Assembly (NCBI GenBank): GCA_019654715.1 | Contig: BPEH01000006.1 | Coordinates: forward strand, 1 to 35,893 | DNA from: Fidelibacterota bacterium | GTDB lineage: Bacteria; Fidelibacterota; Marinisomatia; Marinisomatales; Marinisomataceae | Direction of reading: 5' to 3' | DNA: 35,893 bases | In this document: positions 7,431-16,325 of the stretch, piece by piece | Numbering within the stretch: position 1 is the stretch's first letter | How the letters are laid out: the number at the start of each line of letters is the position of its first letter | Position numbers and translations under genes: made by a program | The notes under the pieces: model-generated | Database searches by the model: none | The model's input: the letters and a program-made list of their open reading frames with translations, nothing else | What the model was told of the DNA's origin: nothing

Positions 7431-9016
7431 TTAAATACCAAATGATTCTTCCCATTCTCCATAAACACTTTTCATGACTTCAACAATTTCTCCCATTGTT
7501 GCTCCTTCTTCAGCAACTGATACTAAATAAGGAACTAAATTTAAATTATTTTCACAAGCATTTCTCAATTTTTTCATTTTTATATCTAATTTTTTTGGAT
7601 TACGATTCTTTTTTAGTATTTCAATCTTCTTTTCTTGGATTTTCTGAGCTTTTTTAGAAATCTTTAGAATTTCAATATCAAGTTTTTCATCTTCTTCAAT
7701 AAAATCATTTACCCCAACAATAATTCTATCTTTTGTATCTATTGATTCTTGATATATTGATGCAGAATCAGCAATTTCTTTTTGAAAATATCCTTCTTCA
7801 ATAGCATTAATTGTCCCACCTAATTTTTTTATAATATTAAAATATTTATTTGTTTCTTTTTCGATTCGATTTGTGATATCCTCAATATACCATGATCCCC
7901 CTAAAGGATCAGCTACATTTGCAACTCCTGTTTCATATGCAAGAACCTGTTGAGTTCTTAATGCAATCTTAGCCGCTTTTTCAGAAGGAAGAGCTAATGT
8001 TTCATCTAAAGAATTTGTATGTAATGAATTTGTACCACCCAATACAGCAGCCATTGCTTCATACGCAGTTCTTACAATATTATTTTCAGGCTGCTGTGCT
8101 GTTAAAGAACAGCCTGCAGTTTGAGTATGAAACTTTAATTTTAATGAATTTTCATTCTTTGCCTTATATTGACTTTTCAATCTGTCTGCCCAAATTCTTC
8201 TAGCAGCTCTATATTTTCCAATTTCCTCGAAAAAATCAATATGGGAATTAAAAAAGAAAGATAATCGATGTGCAAAATCGTCAATCTTTAAACCTCTTTT
8301 TAAACATTCGTCTATATAAGTAAATCCATTATTCAGAGTAAATGCTAATTCCTGTGCAGCAGTTGAACCGGCTTCTCTAATATGATAACCGCTAATTGAT
8401 ACTGGATTATACAAAGGCATATTTTTAGAACAAAATTCAATTACATCTACCACCAATTTTACAGATGGAAAAGGAGGAAAGATCCATTCTTTTTGAGCAA
8501 TATACTCTTTTAAAGCATCGTTCTGTAAAGTTCCTCTTAATTTGCTAATATCTATCTTATTTTTCTTTGCCAATGCAACATAAAAAAGCAAATAAAATAA
8601 TTGCAGGACCATTAATTGTCTGTGATATGGAAATCTTCTCCAAATCAATATCTTTAAATAATGTTTCCATATCCTCAAGAGAAGAAACGTTGACCCACAA
8701 ACACCAACTTCACCTACCGATAGCTCATGATCAGGATCATATCCCATTAATGTTGGCATATCATATGCAACAGAAAGTCCAGTTTGTCCTTTCTTCAATA
8801 AATATTTATATCTCTCATTGGTTTCTTCAGGGGTACTAAATCCAGAAAATTGCCTCATTGTCCATAATTTTCCTCTATACATACTGCTATGAATCCCACG
8901 AGTATATGGAAATTCTCCAGGATTAATATCATTATCTTTAGAACTATAATATTCTTTTAGTTTATTACCACTAATGTATCAAAATTATATTTTCTTGTAA
9001 TTTTTTTTCTACTCAT
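7431..9016 (-). CDS. Methylmalonyl-CoA mutase-type acyl-CoA mutase, large (catalytic) subunit, frameshifted
   Basis: This is a B12-dependent acyl-CoA mutase, probably methylmalonyl-CoA/succinyl-CoA. The true start is likely the ATG at 9016 (MSRKKITRKYNFDTL); one base is wrong near 8965. The sequence then reads PGEFPYTRGIHSSMYRGKLW, the conserved TRG-YRG substrate region, followed by RQFSGFSTPEETNERYKYL and VAYDMPTLMGYDPDH. A second pair of compensating indels around 8700 and 8590 scrambles about 45 residues. The middle frame there restores VNVSSLEDMETLFKDID and SQTINGPA. The rest is clean: SGYHIREAGSTAAQELAF, LGGTNSLHTNSLDETLALPSE and DPLGGSWYIE. It ends after the catalytic domain (YGEWEESFGI), with no B12-binding DxHxxG domain, so a separate small subunit is expected elsewhere. 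A related mutase (isobutyryl- or ethylmalonyl-CoA) is possible. pduO lies upstream in the same run. Confidence 0.88.
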
Positions 9017-9018
9017 AA

Positions 9019-10893
9019 CTAACTATTGATAAAACTTAAAACTTTTTCAGTTAAAGACTCGTAATCTAAACCAACTTCTTCAAGTAAAACTTTTCTTGGA
9101 CCGTGATCAACAAAATTATTCGGTAAACCAATATTTAATAAATCATTTTTGGCGTTATTATCAGATAACCATGCAGCAATCCCTTCTCCAAAACCGCCAT
9201 TTATTACTCCTTCTTCAAGCGTAATAATTTTAGAAAAATTTCTAAGAGAATCGTTTAAATAATCTTTATCCATAGGTTTTATAAACCTACAGTTTACAAC
9301 TTCGCAACTCATGTTATTATTTTCTAGTTTTTTTGCAATATCGATGGCTTTATTAACCATAGATCCAACAGCTAAGATTACTACATTATTTCCACGATTC
9401 AATACTTCCCAGCTACCAATTTTAAGGACTTCCCCAGAAATCCCTTCATCAAATGCAATAGAAGACTCTTTTGGATATCTTATACTAAATGGACCAGTTT
9501 TATTATCAATAGCAGTATATAATAAATTTCTTAATTCATTTCCGTCTTTAGGAGCAGTAACTGTCATTCCTTGAATACAGCGCATATATGATATATCTAA
9601 TGCTCCGTGATGAGTAGCACCATCTTCTCCTGCTATACCAGATCGATCTAAACAGAAAATTACTGGTAATTTTTGGATTGCTATATCATGTATGACCTGA
9701 TCATAAGCACGTTGAAGAAAAGTGGAATATATTGCAACAATAGGTATTTTTTTAGCTGTTGAGAGGCCAGCAGCGAATGTAGTTGCATGAGCTTCTGCAA
9801 TACCCACATCAAAAAATCTATCTGGAAATTTTTCTGAAAAACCTACTAAACCAGTCCCTTCCTTCATAGCAGCAGTAATACAAACTATATCTTTATTTTC
9901 TTCTGCAAGATTACAACACAAAGATCCAAAAACATTCTGAAAAATTGGTGGTGAACTTATTGTCGATTTATTTTTATTTCCATCCTGTGCTTTTACTCCA
10001 TGATATTTAACTGGATCATTTTCTGCAATCTCTAATCCTTTCCCTTTTTTTGTACTAATATGTAAAACAACCGGACCAGATAAATCTTTAATACTTTCTA
10101 GTGTATTGATAAGCTCATTGAGATTATGTCCATCAATGGGACCAAAATATCTAAAACCTAGATCTTCAAAAATTGTAATAGGAAATACGAAATTTTTAAT
10201 GCTTAATTCAACTCTTCTTACAAAAGTGCCAATAAAATTTAATTGTTTTGGGAGACTACCTAAAATTTTTCCAACCTTGTTTCTTGCATAATTATAAACT
10301 CTATTTGTAGAAATCTTTCTAAGGTAATTCCTTATAGCTCCTACATTAGGACTAATTGACATTTCATTGTCATTCAAAATAACTAATAATTGTTTCTTTA
10401 AACTTCCAGCATTATTAATTGCTTCATATGACAAACCTCCTGTTAATGCACCATCACCGATTACACTAATAACTTTAAAATTTTGATTATTTAAATCTCT
10501 TGCAGATGCGATTCCTAATGCAGCAGAAATTGATGTTGAAGCATGTCCTGCACCAAAAACATCGTATTTACTTTCACTTTGCTTCAAAAATGGATTTAAG
10601 CCTTTATATTTTCTAATAGTATTGAGAGATTCAAATCTTCCTGTCAGTACTTTGTGGGCATATGCTTGATGTCCAGTATCCCAAACAATTTTATCATCAG
10701 GTGCATTGTAAACATAATGAAGTGCGGTAGTAAGCTCGATAACTCCTAGTGTTGATGCTAAATGTCCACCAATTTCACTCACAGTTGAAACAATATATTC
10801 TCTTAATTCACTAGAAATAGCTTCTAATTCCTTTTTTGAGTAATTCTTTAAATCTTTTGGAGACTTAATATAGGGTAAATATTTTAGATCCAT
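9019..10893 (-). CDS. dxs: 1-deoxy-D-xylulose-5-phosphate synthase
   Basis: Dxs is the thiamine-diphosphate enzyme that condenses pyruvate and glyceraldehyde-3-phosphate, the first step of the MEP isoprenoid pathway. It also feeds PLP and thiamine synthesis in some bacteria. The 624-residue protein is intact and of normal length. Visible motifs are DTGHQAYAHKVLTGR (near 72), the ThDP-binding GDGALTGGLSYEAINNAG (about 146-163) with NDNEMSISPNVGA, the pyrimidine-domain EAHATTFAAGLS, and DRSGIAGEDGATHHGALD (about 420-437). It starts one base after pdxT ends and is followed by the mutase gene after 2 bases. Another MEP gene, ispH, lies in the same run. Confidence 0.97.
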   Translation of the reverse strand: MDLKYLPYIKSPKDLKNYSKKELEAISSELREYIVSTVSEIGGHLASTLGVIELTTALHYVYNAPDDKIVWDTGHQAYAHKVLTGRFESLNTIRKYKGLNPFLKQSESKYDVFGAGHASTSISAALGIASARDLNNQNFKVISVIGDGALTGGLSYEAINNAGSLKKQLLVILNDNEMSISPNVGAIRNYLRKISTNRVYNYARNKVGKILGSLPKQLNFIGTFVRRVELSIKNFVFPITIFEDLGFRYFGPIDGHNLNELINTLESIKDLSGPVVLHISTKKGKGLEIAENDPVKYHGVKAQDGNKNKSTISSPPIFQNVFGSLCCNLAEENKDIVCITAAMKEGTGLVGFSEKFPDRFFDVGIAEAHATTFAAGLSTAKKIPIVAIYSTFLQRAYDQVIHDIAIQKLPVIFCLDRSGIAGEDGATHHGALDISYMRCIQGMTVTAPKDGNELRNLLYTAIDNKTGPFSIRYPKESSIAFDEGISGEVLKIGSWEVLNRGNNVVILAVGSMVNKAIDIAKKLENNNMSCEVVNCRFIKPMDKDYLNDSLRNFSKIITLEEGVINGGFGEGIAAWLSDNNAKNDLLNIGLPNNFVDHGPRKVLLEEVGLDYESLTEKVLSFINS

Positions 10894-11457
10894 TTATCCA
10901 TCTCCAAAACATAATTGATGTATAAGCGCTTCATTTTGTAGTTCAGGATGAAATGTTGTAGCAAAATGCATTCCCTCTTTAACTGCCACAGGAATGCCAT
11001 CATGATTACAAATTACTTGTACATTTTTTCCCACTTTGGAAATTTTAGGAGCTCTAATAAAAGATGCCATAAAAGAAGTATTTTTTGAATTGTAATCTAA
11101 ATCTAACCTTGTATCAAAAGAATGAACTTGTCTTCCATAAGCATTTCTTTCTGATTCAATATCAATAATACCAAAATTGATCACTTTATCATCAAAACTA
11201 TTTTTTGACATTAAGATTAGTCCAGCACATGTTCCAAGAATAGGATGTTTCTTTGAAAATGATTTAATAGACTTTACAAACCTATCTTCTCTGGCAATTA
11301 GTTTAGTCATTGTTGTTGATTCTCCACCGGGAATAATTAAACCATCAATATTATCTAAATCTTTAGAAGATTTGACCAATTTTGAATCATAACCAAGTTT
11401 ATTTAAGATTTGGATATGAGAGGAAAAATTTCCTTGAAGCGCAAGGATTCCAATCAT
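10894..11457 (-). CDS. pdxT: Pyridoxal 5'-phosphate synthase glutaminase subunit PdxT
   Basis: PdxT hydrolyses glutamine and channels ammonia to PdxS in the DXP-independent route to vitamin B6. The 187-residue class I amidotransferase has GGES (44-47), the nucleophile Cys77 in LGTCAGL, and the His170/Glu172 pair in FHPEL. Length and motifs are normal. It sits 2 bases after pdxS and touches dxs, so PdxS and PdxT should be made together as the 12+12 complex. Confidence 0.96.
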   Translation of the reverse strand: MIGILALQGNFSSHIQILNKLGYDSKLVKSSKDLDNIDGLIIPGGESTTMTKLIAREDRFVKSIKSFSKKHPILGTCAGLILMSKNSFDDKVINFGIIDIESERNAYGRQVHSFDTRLDLDYNSKNTSFMASFIRAPKISKVGKNVQVICNHDGIPVAVKEGMHFATTFHPELQNEALIHQLCFGDG

Positions 11458-11459
11458 TC

Positions 11460-12332
11460 TTAATCTCCTCTTTTTTGCAATAATTGGTCTTCAGGAATCT
11501 CTGAAATTTCTAAGCCCTTCATTGCATCTTTTAATTTATAAGATGCATTTAAAATCTCCTTGGCATTATCAAAATGAGTGACTGCTTCAACAATAGCATA
11601 TGCTCTTTCTTTTGGATCGTCACTTTTGAAAATTCCTGATCCGACGAAAACTGATTCAGCGCCTAATTGCATCATTAATGAAGTATCAGCAGGGGTTGCA
11701 ATTCCACCAGCTGCAAAATTAGGTACGGGAAGTTTTCCATTTTCAGCTACTTCCTCTACAAGCTCTAAAGAAACTCTAAATTCCTTTGCTTTCTCTGATA
11801 GATTTTGTTCTTTAAGGTTGCTTAATTCTGAAGTAATCATTTTCATATGTCTAACTGCTTCAACAATATTTCCACTACCAGCTTCTCCTTTTGTTCTGAT
11901 TAGAGCAGCTCCTTCATCAATTCTGCGTAAAGCTTCACCAAGATTCCTAGCACCACATACAAATGGTGCTTTAAAAGGATGCTTATAAACATGAGCATGT
12001 TCATCGGCTGGAGTTAATACTTCGCTTTCATCTATAAAATCAATTTCTAGCGCCTCAAGAACTTGAGCTTCAGCAAAATGCCCTATACGACATTTAGCCA
12101 TAACTGGAATAGAGACAGCTGCTTGAATATCTTTAATCATTTGAGGATTACTCATCCTTGATACTCCACCGTCAGCACGTATATCGGCAGGTATCCTTTC
12201 TAGAGCCATTACAGAAACAGCACCAGCCTCTTCAGCAATTTTAGCTTGTTCAACGTTGGTTACATCCATTATAACTCCACCTCTCAACATTTCAGCTAAC
12301 CCAACTTTAACTTTGAAGGTATTTTTATTCAT
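11460..12332 (-). CDS. pdxS: Pyridoxal 5'-phosphate synthase synthase subunit PdxS
   Basis: PdxS makes PLP from ribose-5-phosphate, glyceraldehyde-3-phosphate and ammonia supplied by PdxT. An upstream in-frame start exists, but the family begins at [19 protein letters not shown], so I chose the ATG at 12332, giving 290 residues. That ATG overlaps the last codons of ispH by 8 bases. Conserved stretches include [16 protein letters not shown], the lysine in [26 protein letters not shown] with the second lysine, and [20 protein letters not shown] at the phosphate site. The reading frame is intact. Confidence 0.97.
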   Translation of the reverse strand: MNKNTFKVKVGLAEMLRGGVIMDVTNVEQAKIAEEAGAVSVMALERIPADIRADGGVSRMSNPQMIKDIQAAVSIPVMAKCRIGHFAEAQVLEALEIDFIDESEVLTPADEHAHVYKHPFKAPFVCGARNLGEALRRIDEGAALIRTKGEAGSGNIVEAVRHMKMITSELSNLKEQNLSEKAKEFRVSLELVEEVAENGKLPVPNFAAGGIATPADTSLMMQLGAESVFVGSGIFKSDDPKERAYAIVEAVTHFDNAKEILNASYKLKDAMKGLEISEIPEDQLLQKRGD

Positions 12333-13191
12333 AAATTGTTTCCTTATCAGTGGTATTAGTGACATCTTTCACTTTCTTCACAACGGAGTCGATTATCCAA
12401 TCTGGTGTCGAAGCACCAGCAGAAATACCTACAGAATTTATATTTTTTTTGAACCAAGATACATCAATTTCTGTTGCATTAGTTACTTGATATGTATTTT
12501 TATTCCTTTCAAGACTTAATTGTGTTAACCTTTTAGAATTGGCACTGGTAAATGAACCAATAATAATCATCAAGTCAACTATTTCTGATAATTCTTTAAT
12601 TTGCTCTTGATTACGTTTTGTAGGAAAACAAATCGTATTAACAAAACGTAAATCAAATACTTTGGTCATGAGAATATTGATGATATCTTGAACATTTTCA
12701 ATTGTTTGAGTAGACTGACTAACAATTCCAGCTTTTTTTGTTTTCTTGAGTTTTTCTGCTTCTTCAACAGTAGATATAATAATTGCATCTTGAACTTGAC
12801 TTGCAATTCCAATTACTTCGTCATGTCCGTGATCACCAATTATAATAATTTTTCTACCTTCTTTATCAAGCTGCTTAACTTCCTTATGTATTTCATGTAC
12901 TAATGGACATGTTGCATCAATAATATTCATTTTGTTCTTTTCTGCATCTTTCCATACTTCTTTCGCAGTACCATGGGCTCTAAAAAGTACAGGTTTATCA
13001 TCTGGAACTTGATTCAAATTTGAGACAACTTTAACACCATTTTTTTCTAGATCTTCTACTACACTTTCATTATGTACTATATCCCCGAGCATATAGACTT
13101 CTCCATATTCTTTGCTCGTGTCGTATGCACTATTTACAGCATCCCGAACACCGAAACAGTATCCTGCATCTTTAGCTAATATTATTTTCAT
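12325..13191 (-). CDS. ispH: 4-hydroxy-3-methylbut-2-enyl diphosphate reductase
   Basis: IspH is the [4Fe-4S] enzyme of the last MEP-pathway step, which yields IPP and DMAPP. The 288-residue protein is intact. The three cluster cysteines are C12 (AGYCFGV), C95 (IDATCPLV) and C188 ([11 protein letters not shown]). Substrate histidines appear in DIVHNES, FRAHG and [17 protein letters not shown] and [12 protein letters not shown] are further family motifs. Its start overlaps nrnA by 20 bases and its end overlaps pdxS by 8, placing it inside the same transcript as dxs. Confidence 0.97.
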   Translation of the reverse strand: MKIILAKDAGYCFGVRDAVNSAYDTSKEYGEVYMLGDIVHNESVVEDLEKNGVKVVSNLNQVPDDKPVLFRAHGTAKEVWKDAEKNKMNIIDATCPLVHEIHKEVKQLDKEGRKIIIIGDHGHDEVIGIASQVQDAIIISTVEEAEKLKKTKKAGIVSQSTQTIENVQDIINILMTKVFDLRFVNTICFPTKRNQEQIKELSEIVDLMIIIGSFTSANSKRLTQLSLERNKNTYQVTNATEIDVSWFKKNINSVGISAGASTPDWIIDSVVKKVKDVTNTTDKETIYE

Positions 13192-14179
13192 TGTGATTAT
13201 TGATATATCGCGCTAATAGATCTAAAACTTTTGATTTAACATCAGAAAAATTTCCATCTACCAATGCTGCGGCTGCAAAAGGATGTCCACCTCCACCCAT
13301 TTTCTTTGCAACTTCGTTAACTTTATATTTACCTTTTGATCGAAAACTTAATCTTACTTTACCCTTTAAATCATAAAGCATTAAAGCAATTTCGACTCCT
13401 TTAACTCCTCTGAAAAAATCACTAAATCCATCAAAATCTTGGTTTGTACCATTTACTTCTTTGACCATATCATTGTTTAATAAAAACCATACCAATTCGC
13501 CATTACAATCAAAGTTTAATTTCTGAATAACATTACCAAGAAGTTTAATTCTACTAACGGAAGAATTTTCATAAATATTCTGATAGATTTCTGAAATATT
13601 AATACCCATTTTTATAGCATCTACTGCAATTTCATGACTCAGTTGCGTTGTATTGCTAAACCTAAATGAACCAGTGTCGGTTAAAACAGCAGTATAAACC
13701 CCAAACATAATTTCTTTATTGATAATATCTTTATCTATGTGAGAAAAATATGAATAAAGAATCTCCCCAACAGATGAAGCATTCAAGTCAATAAAATTAT
13801 GAGTAAAGAAATCATTTTGAGTTAGTGGATGATGATCAATACTGATTGTTTCAATTTTAGTATTTTCAATAATATTGGCAACTTTTCCCAAACGATAGAA
13901 ATCACCAATATCCAATATAATTCCTAAATCAGCACTTTTAATAAAAGCGGTATTATCATCATTAACTTGTTCAAAAATATTGTTATTATTCAAAAAACTA
14001 TACACTTGAGGGACATCAGAATCGTTAATAATTCTACAATCTTTCCCTAATTGTTTCAGATAGCTGTACATGGAAAAAGCAGATCCCAAACTATCGCCAT
14101 CAGGGTTAATATGTGTGGAAATAAAAATTTTTTTCTTTTCAGAAATGATATGTTCGATTTTCTTGTAATCTATTTCCAT
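13172..14179 (-). CDS. nrnA: DHH-family phosphoesterase, NrnA-like (nanoRNase / pAp phosphatase)
   Basis: Bifunctional NrnA-type enzymes degrade very short RNAs and dephosphorylate pAp. The 335-residue protein has the metal-binding HINPDGDSLGSA (23-34), DIGDFYRLG (about 90-98) and the family-defining DHH at 115-117 (SIDHHPLT). The C-terminal DHHA1 domain ends with KKMGGGGHPFAAAA. Length fits NrnA. A c-di-AMP-type GdpP is excluded because PAS/GGDEF and membrane segments are absent. It abuts pduO and overlaps ispH. Confidence 0.9.
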   Translation of the reverse strand: MEIDYKKIEHIISEKKKIFISTHINPDGDSLGSAFSMYSYLKQLGKDCRIINDSDVPQVYSFLNNNNIFEQVNDDNTAFIKSADLGIILDIGDFYRLGKVANIIENTKIETISIDHHPLTQNDFFTHNFIDLNASSVGEILYSYFSHIDKDIINKEIMFGVYTAVLTDTGSFRFSNTTQLSHEIAVDAIKMGINISEIYQNIYENSSVSRIKLLGNVIQKLNFDCNGELVWFLLNNDMVKEVNGTNQDFDGFSDFFRGVKGVEIALMLYDLKGKVRLSFRSKGKYKVNEVAKKMGGGGHPFAAAALVDGNFSDVKSKVLDLLARYINNHNENNIS

Positions 14180-14722
14180 TTATTTTTTCCACATATTTTC
14201 ATCAATATGATTGTTTTTGTTATAAAACCGAGATAAAACAAATAAATAATCTGATAATCGGTTTAAATATTTAACAATATTGTTATTATTTAAATCTTTG
14301 ATATATAAATCAACAATGCTTCGTTCTGATCTTCTAGCAATAGCTCTAGCTAGATGCAAATTTGAAGAAAAGGAGTCTCCACCCGGAAGGATAAATTCTT
14401 CTAATGATTCGAGTGATTCATTTAATTCTTCAATCCTATTATCCAACAATAATAAAGAGTCATCTTTTAGAAGGAGTTTTACTTTGAATCATTTAATGAA
14501 ATTTCTCCTCCAATATTAAATAAATCATTCTTTAATATTTTTTATTTCGTTGATAATACTTTCATCATTACAAAAAGAAATACAAACCCCTAAAACACTA
14601 TTTAGTTCATCTACATCACCGATGGCATTGATAATAAGTTCGTTTTTGTATACAGAATCACCTTTTGCAAGCTTTGTCTTACCTTGATCTCCATTTCGAG
14701 TTGTAACCTTGGTAACACGCAT
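14180..14722 (-). CDS. pduO: PduO-type cob(I)alamin adenosyltransferase, frameshifted
   Basis: This enzyme transfers adenosyl from ATP to cob(I)alamin to make coenzyme B12. The N-terminal piece has the ATP-binding TKVTTRNGDQGKTKLAKG (residues 4-21) and DVDELNSVLGV. The C-terminal piece has FILPGGDSFSSNLHLARAIA followed by RRSERSIVDL and ends YLNRLSDYLFVLSRFYNK. Between them, KNDLFNIGGEISLNDSK and KDDSLLLLDNRIEELN come from another frame, so two one-base errors (near 14530 and 14487) split the gene. The joined protein is about 180 residues, the family length. It starts 9 bases after nhaD. It can supply the cofactor for the acyl-CoA mutase encoded downstream in the same run. Confidence 0.9.
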
Positions 14723-14731
14723 TGTTAAACC

Positions 14732-16096
14732 TTAAATAATTCCCCAGATTAATAAGTGGACTATGATACTTGCTATATATCCTAAAAAGATCGCAGGAGC
14801 CCATTTTAAATGACTATAGAAAGTATATACACCCCTTGCTTGTCCCATTAAAGCAACACCTGGAGCGGAACCAATCGACAGCAAACTTCCACCAACACCT
14901 GTTGTGAGAGTTATCAATAACCATTGTGATAATACCATACTTTCTGTTGTATGCATTTGTAATATAGAGAACATAACAGGAATATTATCAATGAGCGCTG
15001 AAAGAATACCCATTATAGAATTGGCTATAGAAAAACCAATTAGTTGATCTGGAGATGATGGATATATTGTATTAGATAGTAATTCTAAATATCCAATATA
15101 TGATAATCCAGAAACGCACATAATTACTCCATAGAAAAACAATAGTGTATCCCATTCTGCTTGAGCTATTTGTTTAAATACACCAAATGGTTGATCTTCC
15201 CCTTCTCTACTTATTACTGTTGAACGGCTATATGTTCGCTTTAAATAATATGCAAAAAGTTGTAAGAGACTTAATCCAGTCATCATTCCAAAGACAGGTG
15301 GTATATGAAGAAAATTTTCAAATGTAACTGCTAGGAATATTGTGACAAGGAAAAGCAATACGATACTTTTTGCACCACGTTTTAACTGAACCGGAGTATT
15401 TTTAACATTTTCAGAAGAACCACTAACAAATAAACTCATTATAAACGCTGGAATTATATAATTAATCAGAGATGGTAAAAAAAGTGAGAAAAATTCGATA
15501 AATTCTACCATACCTGCCTGCCAAACCATTAGTGTTGTAATATCTCCAAATGGACTAAATGCTCCACCTGCATTTGCCGCAATTACTATATTAACACAAC
15601 TAATACTAACAAATTTTCTATTACCTACCCCAACAGCCATTACAACGGCACACATTGTTAATGCAGCCGTCAAATTATCTGCTATTGGAGAAAGAAAAAA
15701 TGTAATAAAACCAGTAATCCAAAATAGCTTTTGATAAGAATAGTTTTGTGCAAGCAATTTAGATCTTAATTTTTCGAATACATTTCTTTCGGTCATTGAA
15801 TTGATAAAGGTCATTGCAACAAGCAAAAAAAGCATTAATTGAGAAAACTCAGAAAATGCGTGCATCATAGCTTCTTTAACAGTCACATAACCAACGACTT
15901 CATCGCTTATAATCACTGGCTTAGAATAATCATATGCAACTCCATACCATGCTACCATTGCCCATATTATTCCTGCAGCAAATAGAACTGGTTTTGATTT
16001 TCTAAGATGGGTAACCTCCTCAGTTACCACAAAACCATATGCTATAACAAAAATAAGCAAACTTATGATAGTAATTGGATGATTCAATAATTCCAT
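14732..16096 (-). CDS. nhaD: Na+/H+ antiporter, NhaD type
   Basis: NhaD is a sodium/proton antiporter of the ion-transporter superfamily. The 454-residue protein is intact and has roughly 12 hydrophobic segments. Family-specific stretches are SPIADNLTAALTMCAVVMAV, NAGGAFSPFGDITTLMVWQAG, SALIDNIPVMFSILQM and GVGGSLLSIGSAPGVALMG. It is the first gene of the leftward run that goes on to tilS. It lies near the Na+-NQR operon, so together they suggest a sodium cycle at the inner membrane. It is divergent from the nqrM-like gene, with a 67-base spacer that should hold its promoter. Confidence 0.95.
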   Translation of the reverse strand: MELLNHPITIISLLIFVIAYGFVVTEEVTHLRKSKPVLFAAGIIWAMVAWYGVAYDYSKPVIISDEVVGYVTVKEAMMHAFSEFSQLMLFLLVAMTFINSMTERNVFEKLRSKLLAQNYSYQKLFWITGFITFFLSPIADNLTAALTMCAVVMAVGVGNRKFVSISCVNIVIAANAGGAFSPFGDITTLMVWQAGMVEFIEFFSLFLPSLINYIIPAFIMSLFVSGSSENVKNTPVQLKRGAKSIVLLFLVTIFLAVTFENFLHIPPVFGMMTGLSLLQLFAYYLKRTYSRSTVISREGEDQPFGVFKQIAQAEWDTLLFFYGVIMCVSGLSYIGYLELLSNTIYPSSPDQLIGFSIANSIMGILSALIDNIPVMFSILQMHTTESMVLSQWLLITLTTGVGGSLLSIGSAPGVALMGQARGVYTFYSHLKWAPAIFLGYIASIIVHLLIWGII

Positions 16097-16163
16097 TCGA
16101 GTAATTTAAAGTAAAGAGATATAAAAACTTATGAAAATCGAATAAATATTCTAAATTGAAACA
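16097..16163. promoter_or_regulatory. Divergent spacer between nhaD and the nqrM-like gene
   Basis: This 67-base AT-rich gap is the only place for a promoter driving the long leftward run (nhaD to tilS) and for one driving the rightward nqrM-like gene. AT-rich hexamers resembling -10 boxes occur on both strands, but I cannot single out a convincing -35/-10 pair. The call rests on gene orientation only. Confidence 0.35.
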
Positions 16164-16325
16164 ATGGAATATTTATTGGTTATTGTAATATTAATTTTTT
16201 CATTTCTACTGATGAATCTTGGATTAATTCTAAAGAATAGACCTCTCAAAAAAGGATGTGGTAATTCTCCAGATGGTTGTGAAATATGTGGTGGAGATGT
16301 AGAAAAATGTGAAGATTCAACTTAG
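16164..16325 (+). CDS. nqrM: NqrM-like Na+-NQR maturation protein
   Basis: This is a 53-residue plus-strand gene. The product begins MEYLLVIVILIFSFLLMNLG, one transmembrane helix. A cysteine-rich tail follows, KKGCGNSPDGCEICGGDVEK, and one more Cys, giving four Cys after the helix. NqrM (DUF539) has the same plan: a short N-terminal helix followed by a Cys cluster. It is required for iron-cofactor assembly in the membrane subunits NqrD and NqrE. The gene converges on apbE and their 3' ends overlap by 4 bases (TTAG carries both stops). In other genomes nqrM usually follows apbE in the same direction, so the inverted placement is unusual. Identity rests on size, Cys pattern and context. Confidence 0.7.
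   Translation: MEYLLVIVILIFSFLLMNLGLILKNRPLKKGCGNSPDGCEICGGDVEKCEDST

Noticed and set aside
11578-11988. Plus-strand open frame of 136 codons
   Set aside because: It lies fully antisense to pdxS, a strongly conserved gene, and has a start and composition typical of a shadow frame.
14180-16160. Possible cobalamin riboswitch linked to pduO or the mutase
   Set aside because: No leader space exists: the pduO start lies 9 bases from nhaD and the 67-base nhaD spacer is too short for a B12 riboswitch.
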